Assembly (NCBI RefSeq): GCF_052324685.1
Contig: NC_135222.1
Coordinates: 4,805,420-4,869,419, forward strand
Direction: 5' to 3'
DNA from: Brachyhypopomus gauderio
Taxonomy: Eukaryota; Chordata; Actinopteri; Gymnotiformes; Hypopomidae
Length of the DNA stretch: 64,000 bases
Shown: positions 1 through 13,489 of the stretch, one piece after another
Position numbering within the stretch: the first letter of the stretch is position 1
Layout: each line of letters opens with the position of its first letter
The notes under the pieces: model-generated
Database searches by the model: none
What the model was told of the DNA's origin: nothing
Seen by the model: the letters and a program-made list of their open reading frames with translations, nothing else
Translations under genes and position numbers: made by a program

Positions 1-3000
1 GGATAGTTTTTTGTGGATATGATTTAGGAAAAGGCGGTTTGATTTGATCTTAATAAATCTAAAATATACCGAATCTACTAGGTAACAGCAGGCTGTCAAG
101 CATTCCTATAATTCATTTCAAATCAACCAACTACCAAAATACTAATAAGAATGCACAAGACCACCGATGTTGGATATTAATTGCGCAGTCTGAAAACGAC
201 AAATGCGTTGTCTTTAAACAAACCCGTTCACTATATCGCGTAGAGTAAAATGCAAGCCTGCGTTTTTTCGAGATTAGTGCATGATTAAAGACGTACACAG
301 TAAATTAAAAACATTATTGTACATTGTACAAAATAACCCACGACAACGAAGGCCTACATTCATTCTTCGTTTTCTGGTGGATAGCCTCCTCCTTTCGGTG
401 CATTAGTTTATAGAAGTAACACTGGTGACAAAATGCTCACAAAACATATATCCTGGAAATAAGAAAGCGCATTTTAATGTTTTGACTGTCAGGGTTTTAG
501 AGGATGCATTCGACTCCTCGATGAGATAACTCAAACCCGACGCCTACAGGTTGCGTAAATTGGTCAAATTGGCATGTTATGAAAGGAGATGATTTCAGAC
601 TCCATCAAATAACTAAATCATAAGCAAAATCTATAGCATACGACGATAATCCCAGCAAATAATGATTGGTAACCAAACGCGAGCAGGCCAGCTTGGGAAA
701 ACAATCAAAACCAAGGCGCTTTGTGTTCATGTTGTGTGCATGTTGTTTACAGACGCAATCAGTTAAAATACATTTTAGAACTGTTAAAAGTCCGAGCACC
801 AGAACATGCGTTATAAATCAATTTCTATATAAAACATTTCTATATATTTCATCCTGTTAATGTATTCTTTGATTATATAAAATAAATATAGCTACATCAT
901 CTATATATACAAAGAGCAAATGAAAGATAAAAATATAAATTAATACAGTTTAAGTATAGGCCTATTTAAGTATATTTTCATCAGTCTAACGCTACTTTTC
1001 ACCCTTTTCTTTTATATTAAGTTTTTTTCCTATTAATAACGCAGCCTACGAGTACAGACCATGGTTTATCAGAAGAATTCAAACGTTAAACAAGGTTATC
1101 GAGTCTCGTTATTTTGTTTGTTGTTTGTTTTGTATTGTCATTTCGTCTGACGATATAAATCTGTATTCTATCGTTTTTGACTGCGCGTCCGTCTTTTAAA
1201 ATTTGATATTAACGTTTTCTCGTAGTTTTAATAGTTTGACTCAAGTTACCCTATTGTATTTATGTTTTAGGTTTCACGTTGTTTTTAACGGTACTCATTT
1301 CTAAAGACGCTCATTTCTAAAGTATGTGCCCAGTCGAAAAAAACTTTAAAGGACAGCTAGAGTGTGAAGCTAACGGACTGTTTGTTAAAGAATTAGTAGA
1401 GCGCATAGATTTAGAGACCTGTGTATTTGAAACTGCTCCACAAAAGAGATCTATAGCGCCTCTCCCTGATCGATATATCCGCATTCTGATCGATTGGTAA
1501 ATGGCACTAGAATTCTCAGGCACCGTTTTATGCTTTCAATAAGCACAAGAAGCCTGTAGACAAAAAAATGTTAGACTATAAATTGAGCTTTAGAGTATTA
1601 TGATATATAATATATATGTATTACTATTACTGACAGTCCGCTTTTCTCTAATCGTCGATGAACATTTGACTAAGCCTATAGCCTATCAACCTATGAATAT
1701 TAAGTTACATTTTCTAAAACGAAATTTTCAGCATTCTTAAGTCAGTGTACACTGTATTCTGCGTATTTCTGAATTTTATATTAGTTATATCAAATTGTTT
1801 TATTTTTCTATGTTTAAACATTAGCCGTTAACCTACTGAAACTAGTATAATCGAATAAACCTATATCGTTATTAATGTATTGAAAAAGAAAGCAAAGGCT
1901 ACAGTCTATTTTCTTTAATGCTTATGCCCAAATGAAATTCATTTCTTTCGCTCAGTATGAATCCTCATGTTTTGATTGTATGCAATGTCCAATGCTTTTT
2001 TTCCCGAATAGCGGCCTTCTGATATAATTAGCAAAATACGCAAACATGTTGTGCACAAGAGTAAGCAAACAAAAAGCTGTCATTTCATTCATCAGCTTAA
2101 TGAATAGCCTAAATTTCAGCGTCATCGAGTGATCGATGGATTGATTATTGTAGCGCGGAATCTCGGAGCTTCCTGTGATCATATAATCTGTATGTTTTCT
2201 TCTTTGTGGTTCTTCATCATAACTGCTGGGCTCCGTTGACTTTTGGAAGCTCTAAATAACTGCGTGTCTACCGAGTGATAATGCGTCATTCACAAATAAT
2301 TGACACAATTGAAGTGTGATTCTGCATGAATTTATATTTAGAATAATTGTATTCTCACTGAAAACATCTACACTATTTAGGCATTTTTATAATAATTGAT
2401 TTAGGGATAGTAAAGAAACAAATCACGCTGTATTTAACCTTACTTGTCAGTCGTTTTTGTACCAGGAGCCCCAAAGCTGTATGACTTACTCAGAGAGGGC
2501 TAGGTTACCAACACTGTGACTAGACAGAAAAGAGACAGAATATTTCTGTGCCATATCCGAAATAACAGTATACCACCCTGAATGCCTCTTTCTTTAGCTT
2601 TATTGTGTGTGAGAATATTATTTTGTTTGTTTCGATGCATTTATTAATGGTCAGGGTTAGGGTTAGTAGTAACAGTATGAATGATAAAGTGAAACGTGTC
2701 CTTAAGTTAAAGGGCAATACAAAAAAGTTTTTAAAAAAAGCTATGGTGGAATTTACAAAATGTTTTCAAATATTGCTTCTCAGTGTGAGCTGGGTTTCAG
2801 CAGAAATACCTGTTGATAACTGTTTACAGACTTACTTTTACTATGATGATTACTATTAGTATTACCTTAATAAATGTAATAAACAGACCAATGCTGGAAA
2901 TTATTTTGAGCACAATCTTATAGAAGAAGCTGAATAATGTTTAAAAACCTCATTACATAGGTTTGTTTCAAAATGTCTTTGTGTATAAAATGTGCACTTT

Positions 3001-3150
3001 TGTAGCCACTCTATGTGGCCCTCAAAGAGAACATAGTATATTTAAACAAAACATCATTAATTTTCTAGAATGATCACAATATAAATTCAGTGCAATGTAG
3101 CCTAGCGTGGACATATTATGCTTATTTATGCAGTGTAATATGCTTTTGCA
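1..3150. other. AT-rich intergenic sequence, nothing recognised
   Basis: Short random frames only. A TTAGGGTTAG stretch at about 2653 is too short to be an interstitial telomere repeat. Confidence 0.6.
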
Positions 3151-3172
3151 TGCTATTACATTTCTTCCGATG

Positions 3173-3245
3173 CATGTGTGTGTGTGCACGTGCTCGTGCA
3201 CATGCGTGTGCGCACCTGCTTGTGTGCATGCGCACGTGTGCACGT
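3173..3245. repeat. Alternating purine-pyrimidine (GT/GC) tract
   Basis: A degenerate TGTGTGCACGTGC-type run, potential left-handed DNA; a GA-rich stretch follows at 3378-3440. Confidence 0.8.
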
Positions 3246-3321
3246 CCAGCCTTCAACACGCAGGTTCAGACCTGGAGTGAAGGAAAAAAAATCAACCTTC
3301 AACACACTCGATAAAGCACTG

Positions 3322-3334
3322 GTTGCTAGGAGAC
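3322..3334 (+). promoter_or_regulatory. X-box (RFX-like) candidate
   Basis: GTTGCTAGGAGAC resembles the RFX X-box half-site pair. It is followed by GA-rich, 5'-UTR-like sequence, but no coding exon was recognised nearby. Confidence 0.2.
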
Positions 3335-3764
3335 TGAGGGAGAGATGGATTGAGGAGGCACAGTCGATCAATTCTAGAGAGAAGGAGAGAGAGAGAGGGA
3401 AAGAAGAGAGAGAGGGGGAGACAGAGAGAGGGACAGTTGGAGTGTGTGAGACCAGAGTGGAAGAGAGCTGAAAGTGACTGCCCAGTTCACCACGCTGTAG
3501 GAGAAACCAGGACCAAAATGCTGCAGCACACCTGTGTACGTTAGCGTTAGCTGTAGCCGACCTCTTATAATGAATTCATCACTGCCTTTGTCCTGAGCTC
3601 ACTCAGCCTGCCCCCAAACCCCTGTATTTACATCTATATTCACATTGCCTTAACCCTATAGCAATTGACTGAGGAGTTTTTAATTGTGCATTTTGCAACC
3701 CTCAATCTGATTCAAGCTTCATCAGTCCCGATAGATGCCCAGCCCCCTACTGATAGCAACACAT

Positions 3765-4036
3765 ACGCACACACACACACACACACAGTATGCACACATG
3801 CATATACCCTGCAGTGTGTGTCTGCACAGAACAGTGTTGAGTGAATCGACTGGATATTGATCTTCCCACTCACCTCCCTGCAGTCGGCTCTTGTCCTACA
3901 TAGCATGGCCTGTCTGATTCCTCCCTTAATGGCTTTTATCCAATGCCAATCTTTATTTAAACTGAAAGTAGGAATTAGCACTCACCCCCACACACATACA
4001 TATACGCACACGCACACACAAACACATATACTCACA
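3765..4036. repeat. Two short CA clusters
   Basis: CA-rich stretches at 3768-3787 and 3985-4036, with no gene between them. Confidence 0.7.
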
Positions 4037-4264
4037 GACAAAAGAGCATAAACACACCATAAAGCTCTTTATTGTCATTCTTTCTTCCTTCCTTTTTTCT
4101 GATAATACTCCAGTTTTTGTAATTTACCAATAAACAAACAAGAAACATTAAACATGCACTGTAGAATGTCGCTTTTGGGGGGGAATATCCCATAATATTC
4201 TAACATTGTGAGAAATTGTAGCTATTTATTTGGTTTAATACGAAAGTGCCATATCCAATAAGAC

Positions 4265-4520
4265 ATTGTGTTCAATCTGTGCAGGCATGCACAATGGGGA
4301 TTAATTGATCTGCTAATACCACAGATAAATCAATTTCTCCCTCCTACAGAGCCTCACCAACCAATGAGAAGGTGTGTCTTTGGATCAAAAGAATCTCTTC
4401 AGCCAATTGGAGCTGGACTAACAGTAAACTGACAATGGGCTGGTGGTGAGCCTCAGTGGAGGCAGGGGGAGTCAATCAGAATCTCATTAGTGGGAGAATT
4501 GTTCCTGAATAGTACTGCAC
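4265..4520. promoter_or_regulatory. Candidate conserved non-coding element
   Basis: Dense, non-repetitive sequence with homeodomain-type sites (GGATTAATTGATC), a SOX-like ACAATGG, two CCAAT boxes (ACCAATGAG, GCCAATTGG) and TCTCATTAG. It has no long open frame and is unlike the decayed flanks. Conservation is inferred from texture only. Confidence 0.3.
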
Positions 4521-4599
4521 AGAGTTGATTCTATATCCTCGTACACAATCCACAGCAATGTGCAACCTCAGCCAAAACTCAGATGCTGAAATATTTTAC

Positions 4600-6049
4600 A
4601 TACCAAAGTATTTTTGAAATGTACTCCAGCACCCGTAGTATTATACTTCACTACTGTCTATACAGATATGGTATGCAGATGGTATGTAGTCCACTACAAA
4701 CATTCTCCGTTTTTCATTGTTCGCTTTGACTTACACTTCTTTTCATATGTACACACAATTTTCCTTCCCACAAATACTATTTCAACCAAATGCCCTTATC
4801 ATGAGATGCTAAAAATATTCCTTTTTTCCACAAAATATTGGATTTTGCCTGTAGCATTTTCTGTGCATCAGTGTTTGGTGTACAGGAAGTGGTATGACAA
4901 GACTCACAAAACAGCTTACGGATTAAATATTGTTTTCAGTTCAGTGCTTTTAGCATACTTCTCATGTATACTTCATGTATACTATGAATTCAAAAACCAG
5001 ACATTTGCCAAATGAATGAAAAGCATATTCCTTTGCTCCAAACATCCCTAGCTCTTTTTGTCACAGGGATAGAATAGAAATGGAGAGAGTTGATCAATAG
5101 CTTATTGATCCTTGTTGGCAGGAGTCAGGGGAATTGAGGGAGAGAGGGAGAGAGAGAGAGATGTGGGGGATGATTGTGAGATGTGGCGTTTTTGAAATCC
5201 TCAGTTTAGAGGATGATAAATGCTCTCTGAAAATAGGTGCCGTTGTTGCTCTCTCTGCATGGCTTCCCTTTGTCACGGGTTCCTCACACGAACCCGGCCG
5301 ATACCACCCGACAGTCGCCAGGATCCACGTTCCTCTCGAAAGAGGAGAGCATATGCAATATGAAAATGCTCTGCTGGGTTACTTCTGCCTTAAAAAAACA
5401 CAAGATGTTTTGTGAGAATTTTAGGAATAAAGTCCCAAAGATATAATCTGGTGCTAGTGAATTTGGGTTATTACAGTATTCATAAAGCTGTGGTTAAAGG
5501 AAGAATTCTCAGGGTAAATGCTCTGAACTCTACCATGACGTATGTAGTGAGCAGACGGTGTTCTTCTCCTGGTGCCTTGTGCCTCGAGTGGAACAACATA
5601 TTTCCGAACCAAGAAGCGTCAGACTACATTTGACAGACTCTGCTTTGACAATCAGAACCTGAGTTTGTCGTACTGTATGCACATGTGTATATCATGTAAC
5701 ATACTAGACATGCTAGAAGGGCACGCATGATTTATTCATGAGAATAAAAACATTAGGCTAAGGTTGAGATTTGATTTTACACTGGATACAATAAATAGTG
5801 TATGTTTAAAAGGGCTAATGTACCAGAGCCAGGCATAACTGAATAAAAATACAATTTTAACAGTATTTTGCAGTTATGTAAACATTGTAGAAGTATTTAC
5901 AGTACATTTCAGAATTATGTAAAGTGCAAAGATGCATTGCGTTTACATGTGAGCTGCATCCAGTAGGACATGTGAGTGAGGTTGTGTTTAAGGTGCCGAG
6001 TGTCCACTGCGGTTAATGAATGCTACAGCTCAGGCAGGCAAAATCAGTT
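4600..6049. other. Intergenic, no supported gene
   Basis: A 133-codon frame at 4614-5015 has no recognisable motif and AT-driven composition. A GA-rich patch lies at 5139-5162. Confidence 0.5.
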
Positions 6050-6760
6050 TGCACGTCTTTTTGTGCTTTGATTGGGAAGGGAGCGGAGCACTGTACTCTT
6101 CCACTCTGCTCCAATAAAAATTTCCTTCCTCATGCTGTGTTCCTGTATAGATCCGAGCAGGAATCGACCCACGTGCGCCCACCAGCGCCGAGCCGAACAC
6201 GCGTGCAGGTGCGAGACGGACCCGTATCACTGGCGTCTGTCGGGATCTAGGTGCGCACGATGCTCTAATACACAAAGCTGGCCTCCCATTGATCCCCGCG
6301 CAGGATGTCAAACATTTTAGCGGCAGATCTTGTCCTTGTTATTACCCTCCAAAGGCGGGCAGTTAATGCACTTAAAAAAAAAAATCGTTCATCCCTATCT
6401 TTCCCAACCCGTCTCCACACAACGCCCAGAGCAACGGAAGAATACAGCAGCACTCCGGCCGGGGGCCTCCCTCCCTCCCTCACCTCAGCTTCTCTCCTCA
6501 TCTTGCAATTCGCCGCCTCCGTCTATCTTTACGACACCCGGTCGCATCTCCCTAATGTTTCCGGACTCGACGGTCCTCAAAAAATTCATAATAAAGCGTG
6601 GTGTGTGCGTTCGCATGTTTGGCGACGTGAAGTATGACGGGGCTAATAAAAATACTGTCCTCGCCGGGGCAGGGCGAGAGATGGAGGTAAAGTGGAGAGT
6701 TGGTGTTCTACATCCCAACGCCACTATCTCTCTTCCTTCCTCCTCTTATCCTCATCCATC
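6050..6760. other. CpG-richer stretch, possible promoter or unrecognised first exon
   Basis: CpG density rises here compared with the AT-rich surroundings (for example CACCAGCGCCGAGCCG and CGACACCCGGTCGCATC). Several open frames overlap on both strands, none with a family I recognise, so I call no gene. Confidence 0.3.
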
Positions 6761-6829
6761 GCTCCACATGCCCACATTACTGACCGGAGGTAGGGTTGTG
6801 GATTAATACTGTGCCTGGCTTTTTTTTTT

Positions 6830-7480
6830 TTGGGGGGGGGGGTCTATAAACCCATCAGTCTGATGATTTAGTCATCTATCCATTTGTCCAACCATCCTGG
6901 AAACTGGCCTGCTCTTCCTGTAGTCCTTTTTGACATTTACAGATTTATGGAGAATATGTTTACCGAATATATTTACATTTATATAGACAATACAGTACAG
7001 GTCAGACAGAGTACCCAAAACAATCACTGGTCACACCTTGAGGTTGTAGCAAAAGTGTACAGGATTATAACAGCATTAGATAAATGTAGTAATGACTCTG
7101 GAAAAAACCTTGCCATTGTGGAGAATGAGTAGGTCCTGTTGAGATAGTCAGTACTTACTTCTCAGTACTTACTTTCTCAGTACTTTTGTCTACCTTTTTT
7201 AAGCCAACCTCACTCTCTGCTCATATCTGAATTTGAACCAGTTATCAGTATTGAAAGTGAAGTCTGAACTGCTCATGTAGTTTCCTCCTTTGTAATGTGT
7301 GAAGAATTCTGCTCATTCACTCACATGAAGCTGCACAGGTGCTTGTGCAGTCGCTGGACATCCCAAAGCCTGGCTGGTCTTCCTCTACGCACCTCCAGAT
7401 CTCCACATCTGATCCACCACACAGCAGCATCACTAGTGTTCAGTCTTCCAAAGCTCACCATCTTCTGAGTAGCTGATTTG
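6830..7480. other. Intergenic, nothing recognised
   Basis: A poly-T/poly-G run at about 6820-6842, then unique sequence leading into the LINE fragment. Confidence 0.5.
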
Positions 7481-7484
7481 ATAG

Positions 7485-8090
7485 ATGTAAGCACAGGTGG
7501 TCACACCTGCTTGGCATTGCTGCCTGACGCACCTCCAACGGTGCCATTGTGTGGGCTGCAGGGTCGTCAGCTGGGGGGGGCCACCCTTCACTGATGTTTC
7601 GCTCCATTATCCCCCAGAACATCTCTGGGTGGTGGGGCAGCGACAGGGACGTCTCCCTGCCGCCCCCTGCAGCCTGCTGAAGGATCTGTATTCACCCCAC
7701 TCTCTGACCCCAGCGTTATTGTTGTTGTGTGGAATGAGTTGCAGGGGACTGTGCATGTCAGGGACGTCCATCTCCCTGAGTCAAGCACAAGTACTGACCG
7801 CATACCAGAATGTCTCCCTCAAGAGTCTTCTTTCCCCCATGTGTCATCCTTCCTTCTGAGCCATAGCCAGAAGCTCCCTTCCTCCGCCTCCTCTGCAAGG
7901 TCCCGAATAGCTCGCCTCCTGTTAGGGCCTGTGACACCCAGAGTTTTCAGTAGCCTCTGTGTAGATGTCCTGGTGAAGCCCCTGCATCCGACCTCCACTG
8001 GGAAGATGAATGGTCTCCACCCAGCTTGTGAGCACGTTGCTGCCAGCTCTGCGTACTTGTCCTTCTTCCGCTTAAGTTTTTGTAGCAATA
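7485..8090 (-). mobile_element. Non-LTR retrotransposon 3' fragment, minus strand
   Basis: The minus frame at 7819-8088 reads KYAELAATCSQAGWRPFIFP, VEVGCRGFTRTSTQRLL, AIRDLAEEAEEGSFWLWLRR. This matches a C-terminal segment recurrent in fish LINE polyproteins (WLW.RR near the end). Downstream (7800-7485) a conserved 3' part continues to a VRQAAMPSRCD-like stretch. It is a fragment only. Confidence 0.6.
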
Positions 8091-8306
8091 TAATTCAACA
8101 GTACTTATGACTAATTTACTGTACTGATACATTCTATGACTAGATGTCAAATCTGTTAAATGCAGAAAATGTAAATGTACCAGTGAAAGGATCATTTTCT
8201 CCAAGTGCACCATAAGAGGTTTACTCACTACCTGGGAAAGAATCCTTTCCATCTCACACCTTTTCTGCTATGGTAAAACAGCTTCATGGTGTTAACAGAA
8301 CACCTT

Positions 8307-8350
8307 TGGTGATGCTGTGTGTGTGTGTGTGTGTGTGAAAGAGAGAGAGA

Positions 8351-8434
<84 letters not shown>
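8307..8434. repeat. Compound (GT)n-(GA)n microsatellite
   Basis: A (GT)n run of about 28 bases followed by about 95 bases of GA dinucleotides. Confidence 0.95.
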
Positions 8435-8437
<3 letters not shown>

Positions 8438-8439
8438 TG

Positions 8440-10060
8440 TGTAAAGGTGTTATTGTGAAGTGTCCTAGTCTTAAGAGGTGTGTGAAGTTGTTTCGTTGTG
8501 TGGGCTGTGTGAAGAGTGTGTTAGTGAATAGCTGTGTTTAGGGTAAATGAGTGAAGCTCTTTGGATGTGCCTGGAGTGCCGTGTTTGGACAGTCCTTACA
8601 TTCCCGGGGCCCTTCAGAATCTTGACACCTCTTAACCCCAGAAGCACTTATCTCTCAGCAGTTTGAAATCAAGATTCGCTGTTGGTCTACTGCTCATGTG
8701 TGCAAAACAATGATGCACATTTACAGGACAGTCCAGCGTATCCTTAACATCAAGGCCTTCATTAGGTTTAAAGTAGTGAAAACATTTCAGGATAATTTGG
8801 TTCAATTATACTTCAATTTTATTCATCCTATACTCGACAGTCACATTATAAGAAAATTGTAAGTGTTTTGTAACACTTGCCTCTCACAGTGCCAATATGT
8901 CTTCCAACAAGCTCCCACAAACACGTGAATTTTCTCTGTTCGGTTTTTAAACAACTCAGAAAATGTGTTCATATAAACAATATGATCCTTTCCCAATAGT
9001 CTACCATTGCGCTACGATTATCTGATAATTTACGATTTATCAGATAATTTGTCATTTAAAAACAAAAGAGAATTGCTTTAATTAATACTTAACTTACATA
9101 AAGTCCTATAAAACAAATAGGAGCTCCATAAAGATCCATTAGTTAAATTAGTTTAATAAAGTTAAAGATCCATAAGGCAGCCTGTATCAGTTGCTCGTGC
9201 TGTTGGAATGCGACAACACTCATGAGAACCGTTCACTCGATTTGTACCTGCTACCTTATAAATGTTTTAGTATATTTAAATGTACCAGTAATCTAATTAC
9301 GCCCCTATTGCCAACTAAAACAACTTGTGGTGGTGCTGTTGAAGATAAACTAGTTTCTCACTCCTCTTGAACCAGTTATGACATGAAAAAATCCGACCGA
9401 ATTCGTTCCGATCACAGGATAAGACATAGGTGTTCAGGTGAACGCATTTTGCGCGCTACATGTAATCTGATACGAATTACGCGCACGTGGAATACGTTCG
9501 GTGCACACGGTACCGTGACAACGTGTTTTACTTGAGTCCAGTCTGAGCAAGAGAAGCAGCGTAACTAGCTAGGTTATCTTAGTTTGCAATTGGTTTGTTT
9601 AGTTGCGTTAAAATATGGCGACTTGACATTCCCATAAGGTTAATTCATAAGGTTAATTCATAAGGTTAGGAAGAGGCCATGTCCATTGTGCTTACTGTTT
9701 TTTGGCCTTTTCAAGTTTGCAGTATAAACTTAATCTCACCTGTTTTTCTTCTTCCGCCATGTTGAAATCTGTAAACTTCCGTTATGACGCATAAAACATT
9801 CAGAGAACCTACTTAAACTTTCACATTGGGAATGTAATCAGATGCTTATTATTCTTCTGTCTTATTATTCAGAATATGGTCTTTTAATTGATTGTCTAAA
9901 TTATATAGATATAGATATAAATTTTGTTTGAAATAGGCTCAATCGGAATAGTCTGTAACGACTGAGGGGTTTACATGGATGTGTTCTATTCCGACTGAGC
10001 TATAACTCTGTTGCAGCTAAATATTTGCCTCATCTCCCCAGCTGTGGGTGTAACACTAGG
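8440..10060. other. Intergenic, small repeats only
   Basis: It holds a short hairpin (ATTATCTGATAA...TTATCAGATAAT, about 9018-9050), three tandem copies of a CATAAGGTTAATT unit (about 9631-9670), and opposed AATCGGAATA/TATTCCGACT elements at 9940-10000. No gene. Confidence 0.5.
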
Positions 10061-10063
10061 ATG

Positions 10064-10500
10064 TCTGTTCACGAGGCAAACCAAGCTTAGTCCAAGGACG
10101 AGCTCATAGATACAAGTGGTGGAAATGAGGTTTCTCCTTGGAGTTGAAGGACTGCCTCTGTGATAGAGTGTCTATCTATCCAGGCCTCAACATGGAGCTA
10201 CTGCTGGAGAGAAGCCAGTTGAGGTGGTTTGGGAATCTCAGAAGGATGCCCCCTCATGGCTTCCACTAGAGCTGCTCCAGGAACATCCCACTGGAAAGAG
10301 GCCCAGAGGCAGTTCCAGGACCTGCTGGAGGGATTACCTTTCACAGCTGGCATGTGAGCACCTGGGTGTCCCACAGGAGGAACTCCAAACCGCTGCAGGT
10401 GATAGAGAAGTCTGGGTTGATCAGTCTTCTACCACTGCTGCCCCCATCAGGAAACACGGAAGGAAGATGATGATGAAGACCTATTTTACTCGTATTGGTC
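10064..10500 (+). mobile_element. Non-LTR retrotransposon 3' fragment (RT C-terminus)
   Basis: Translation in shifting frames gives LLLERSQLRWFGNLRRMPP, then GKRPRGSSRTCWRDYLSQLA, CEHLGVPQEELQ and AGDREVW. This is the common fish reverse-transcriptase C-terminal pattern, with WRDYVSRLAWERLG as consensus. At least one frameshift separates the two halves. The LINE family was not assigned. Confidence 0.75.
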
Positions 10501-10539
10501 CTCGTGTGGAGAGACAACAGAACAAACTCTAAGTGCAGA

Positions 10540-13480
10540 TGGTAAACACAGAATCAGCTCTAGACCATTTGTTAGCTCTCTTATGCACAAACTAAGAACA
10601 CAGTGACATGTAGACTATTATTCAACTGCCCATAAAAACATTGCTATGTATAAACCATGTGCCCATAAATTCCAAGTTTTTAAAATGAGACTTTGTATAA
10701 AAAGGACAGTGATGTGCTCAATTATGGGGTTAACGTTACAAAAGATGTTTACATTTAAAATGACTATTTACAATCCTTGACAATTTTATAACTTTGACAC
10801 TACATACACTACAAAATGTATTTTTTACAAACAACTTTTAAGTAATTATTGTAATTAGGTTATATGAGATCTACTGTCATGGGTAAAAACCACAGCAACA
10901 ATGCTGTAAACTTTTATTAGCTAGCGAGTTGAACATCAACAACCACGTCACTGTAGTGTCAGTGTTAAAGCTGTTTTGAGATCAGGCCCAAATAATATCT
11001 GGTCAGCAGTGGCATTGTGATCAAAAACTAAGAGTCAGTCATAATGTGAATATGTGATGTAATATTGGAATATTCACATTAAAATCACACAGCTTTTTTG
11101 TTCAAATATACTAAAAAAGAATAAAATATATACATGCATGTTATCATCTGATCGTCTCATATTCTATTACTGATAATTGGACAAGCTTTACTGTATTCTA
11201 GTTTCCTTAATCCCAGTTTGCAGAAGCCATGAAAATAATGGAAATAAGTGATTGTGGGCAAACAAATGCATGCTATTGTCCAGTATGAAGAGGAAATGAG
11301 GTAGCAGCACTGGTGGATGGGAGAGTAGCTGCGTGATTCAAGGGTCTGTGATCTGGGTCAAGACCTTAGGTTCAATTCAAGCAGGTGAAAGGTCATTGTG
11401 CTGAGGGTCCTGTTAAGACCCCTGTTTCGAGTCCTTTTGGGAGCTAATGTAATGGCAGTGCGAATCACTGGGAGGTTATTCGCTTTCTCATGAAGGATGC
11501 ATATACTGGAGGAGTGTTCAAGAAACGTGGGGAGGTTAAAAGAGACGTAGCAAGGTTAAATGGTCACACTTATTTATAATTCTGGGCTTCTCAGTGTCAC
11601 ACAGTTTTTTGTGTTGCGTCTTTGTTCCTGTTAAATTAGAGGCACTCCATGTAATTACCAACCTATATAGTTTTAATTCTGATCAGGCAAATAACCAATG
11701 AATCTGATCGGATAATAGAAAGCTAATCTGATCTGGACATTTCACCTGCTATTCAAACATATGTTTATTACACTCCTTTTTAAAAACATCCGCCGCACTC
11801 CTCCACTCTTGTCTTGTCTTGAAAGTGTGCCAACTCCATCTTCCTCTCCTCTCCACCACCCTTCCATCCGCACATAGGTTTTATCAGTCCACGGCCATTA
11901 CCTTTAAAAATCAATATCAACACACCATCAGCTAAAGCTTGGATTAGGTGGGTGAAGGGGAACGTGGTCATGTGACTGTCACATTAGTCCTCCACCGTTT
12001 ACTGAGATGCTGTTATATGGGATGACTTCTAGAGCAGGCGTTGGGTTTAAAGGGGAAAGATGGCTACAGATTAACACCGGTCATCCTTAGGATAAGTGCT
12101 GGGGACATTTGAGAGCAAGAATGGCACTGGTGGTGGTGTAACCATTACCATTTCATCATGGACAGTCAGACAGAGCCATAATCCCTCATTTACAATGATT
12201 TAAATTGTAAATGTACATACAATGTAAATCAGACTTAGAGTAGTATTGAAAGATCAGGTAACAAGATAAAATTGGTTTGGTCCATACAAATTCAATATTT
12301 TGTGTGAAGGTCTACGCACCTGAGTATGTCTGGTCTGACTTTGTGAGCCATGCTCATCTTTCTTTAGTTTTGCTTTTTGGTTCCTCATCTCAGAGAAACT
12401 GATGTGTGGGCTGATAGAACAACCAATCACAGAAATGCTCTCACTGCCCTCTGGCCAGTCCTGACCTCTTGTTCCTGGCCATGGTCTTGTGGGTCAAAGA
12501 TCATTTCAAGGGTCATCAGGGGTTACTGCTGACCTGGCCATAGTGTGGTCACCATAGCAACTGTTGGAGATAGATGGAGATAGAAGAGGAGAAGAGGGCT
12601 GTGGTCTCTCCAGAAGGCCCGTGCTGTTTAGTTGGGTCGTCTTTGTGTTACTACAGTTCATGGTCTTTAGGATCCCCCTGGTGGACGCTATGGGAAGTTA
12701 TCGTACAGTAGGAACATAATTACAATTAATGTATATATACACTCTATTTTCACGCCATTCTGCTTTAAATCTTTTTTCCCCTCTTACTCACCTTTTCAAA
12801 GTGAAAAAGTCTGTAATTAAATAAATAGAAAATATGAGCAAGTGATTTAATGGCCATCTTGTGCCTCCCAGTGGTTACATTAGAAATTGGCTACCACACA
12901 GAGAAATCAGGCTACTACAAACAAAGCTCATTTTTTTCTGCAGCACAAGGTGACCCTGTGGAGTGAGGAAAGGCCAGAGATCACACCACCAGTGGGGTGA
13001 CAGTGGGATGTCAGTGGAGTGACACAGCCCTGACAAAAGAGTACGCTCAAATGGCACCTAAAAGCCTCTTAGCTCATTTTATTGATGTTCCTTTAAATGT
13101 CTATTGACAGAATAAGAATAATTTATACTTGAATTTAATCTGACTATATATATGCATACTATTTAAATAAAATAAACTTGTAACTTGTAATTAATATTTA
13201 ATATTATATTTCTTTATCTAAATGACTATTTAAATTTTAATCATATTACTTATTTAGTTAACAGTGCATATGTATGTTCTCCCTGTTTGGGGAATGAGGT
13301 TTACTTTAGCATCAGTTATTTACATATAAACTAACTCTTACATTCTTTGCTTTATATTGATTTAGAAGTTCAGATTTAACAGTAAACACACATTAAAGCA
13401 CAAGTCACACATGATTTATCTGAATAAAAAAATGTAAAAAAAGACAAAACCACTGCCTATTCTGCAATGCCTTGATCCCC
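10540..13480. other. Intergenic, nothing recognised
   Basis: AT-rich sequence with short frames on both strands. No family motif and no splice-bounded conserved exon was seen. Confidence 0.5.
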
Positions 13481-13489
13481 AATGTCACC

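Noticed and set aside
4614..5015. 133-codon plus-strand frame
   Set aside because: AT-driven composition, no motif and no splice context; length alone is not enough.
11330..11420. Possible tRNA-derived SINE (GGTTCAATTC near 11370)
   Set aside because: Only a weak B-box-like string; no A box or cloverleaf could be drawn.
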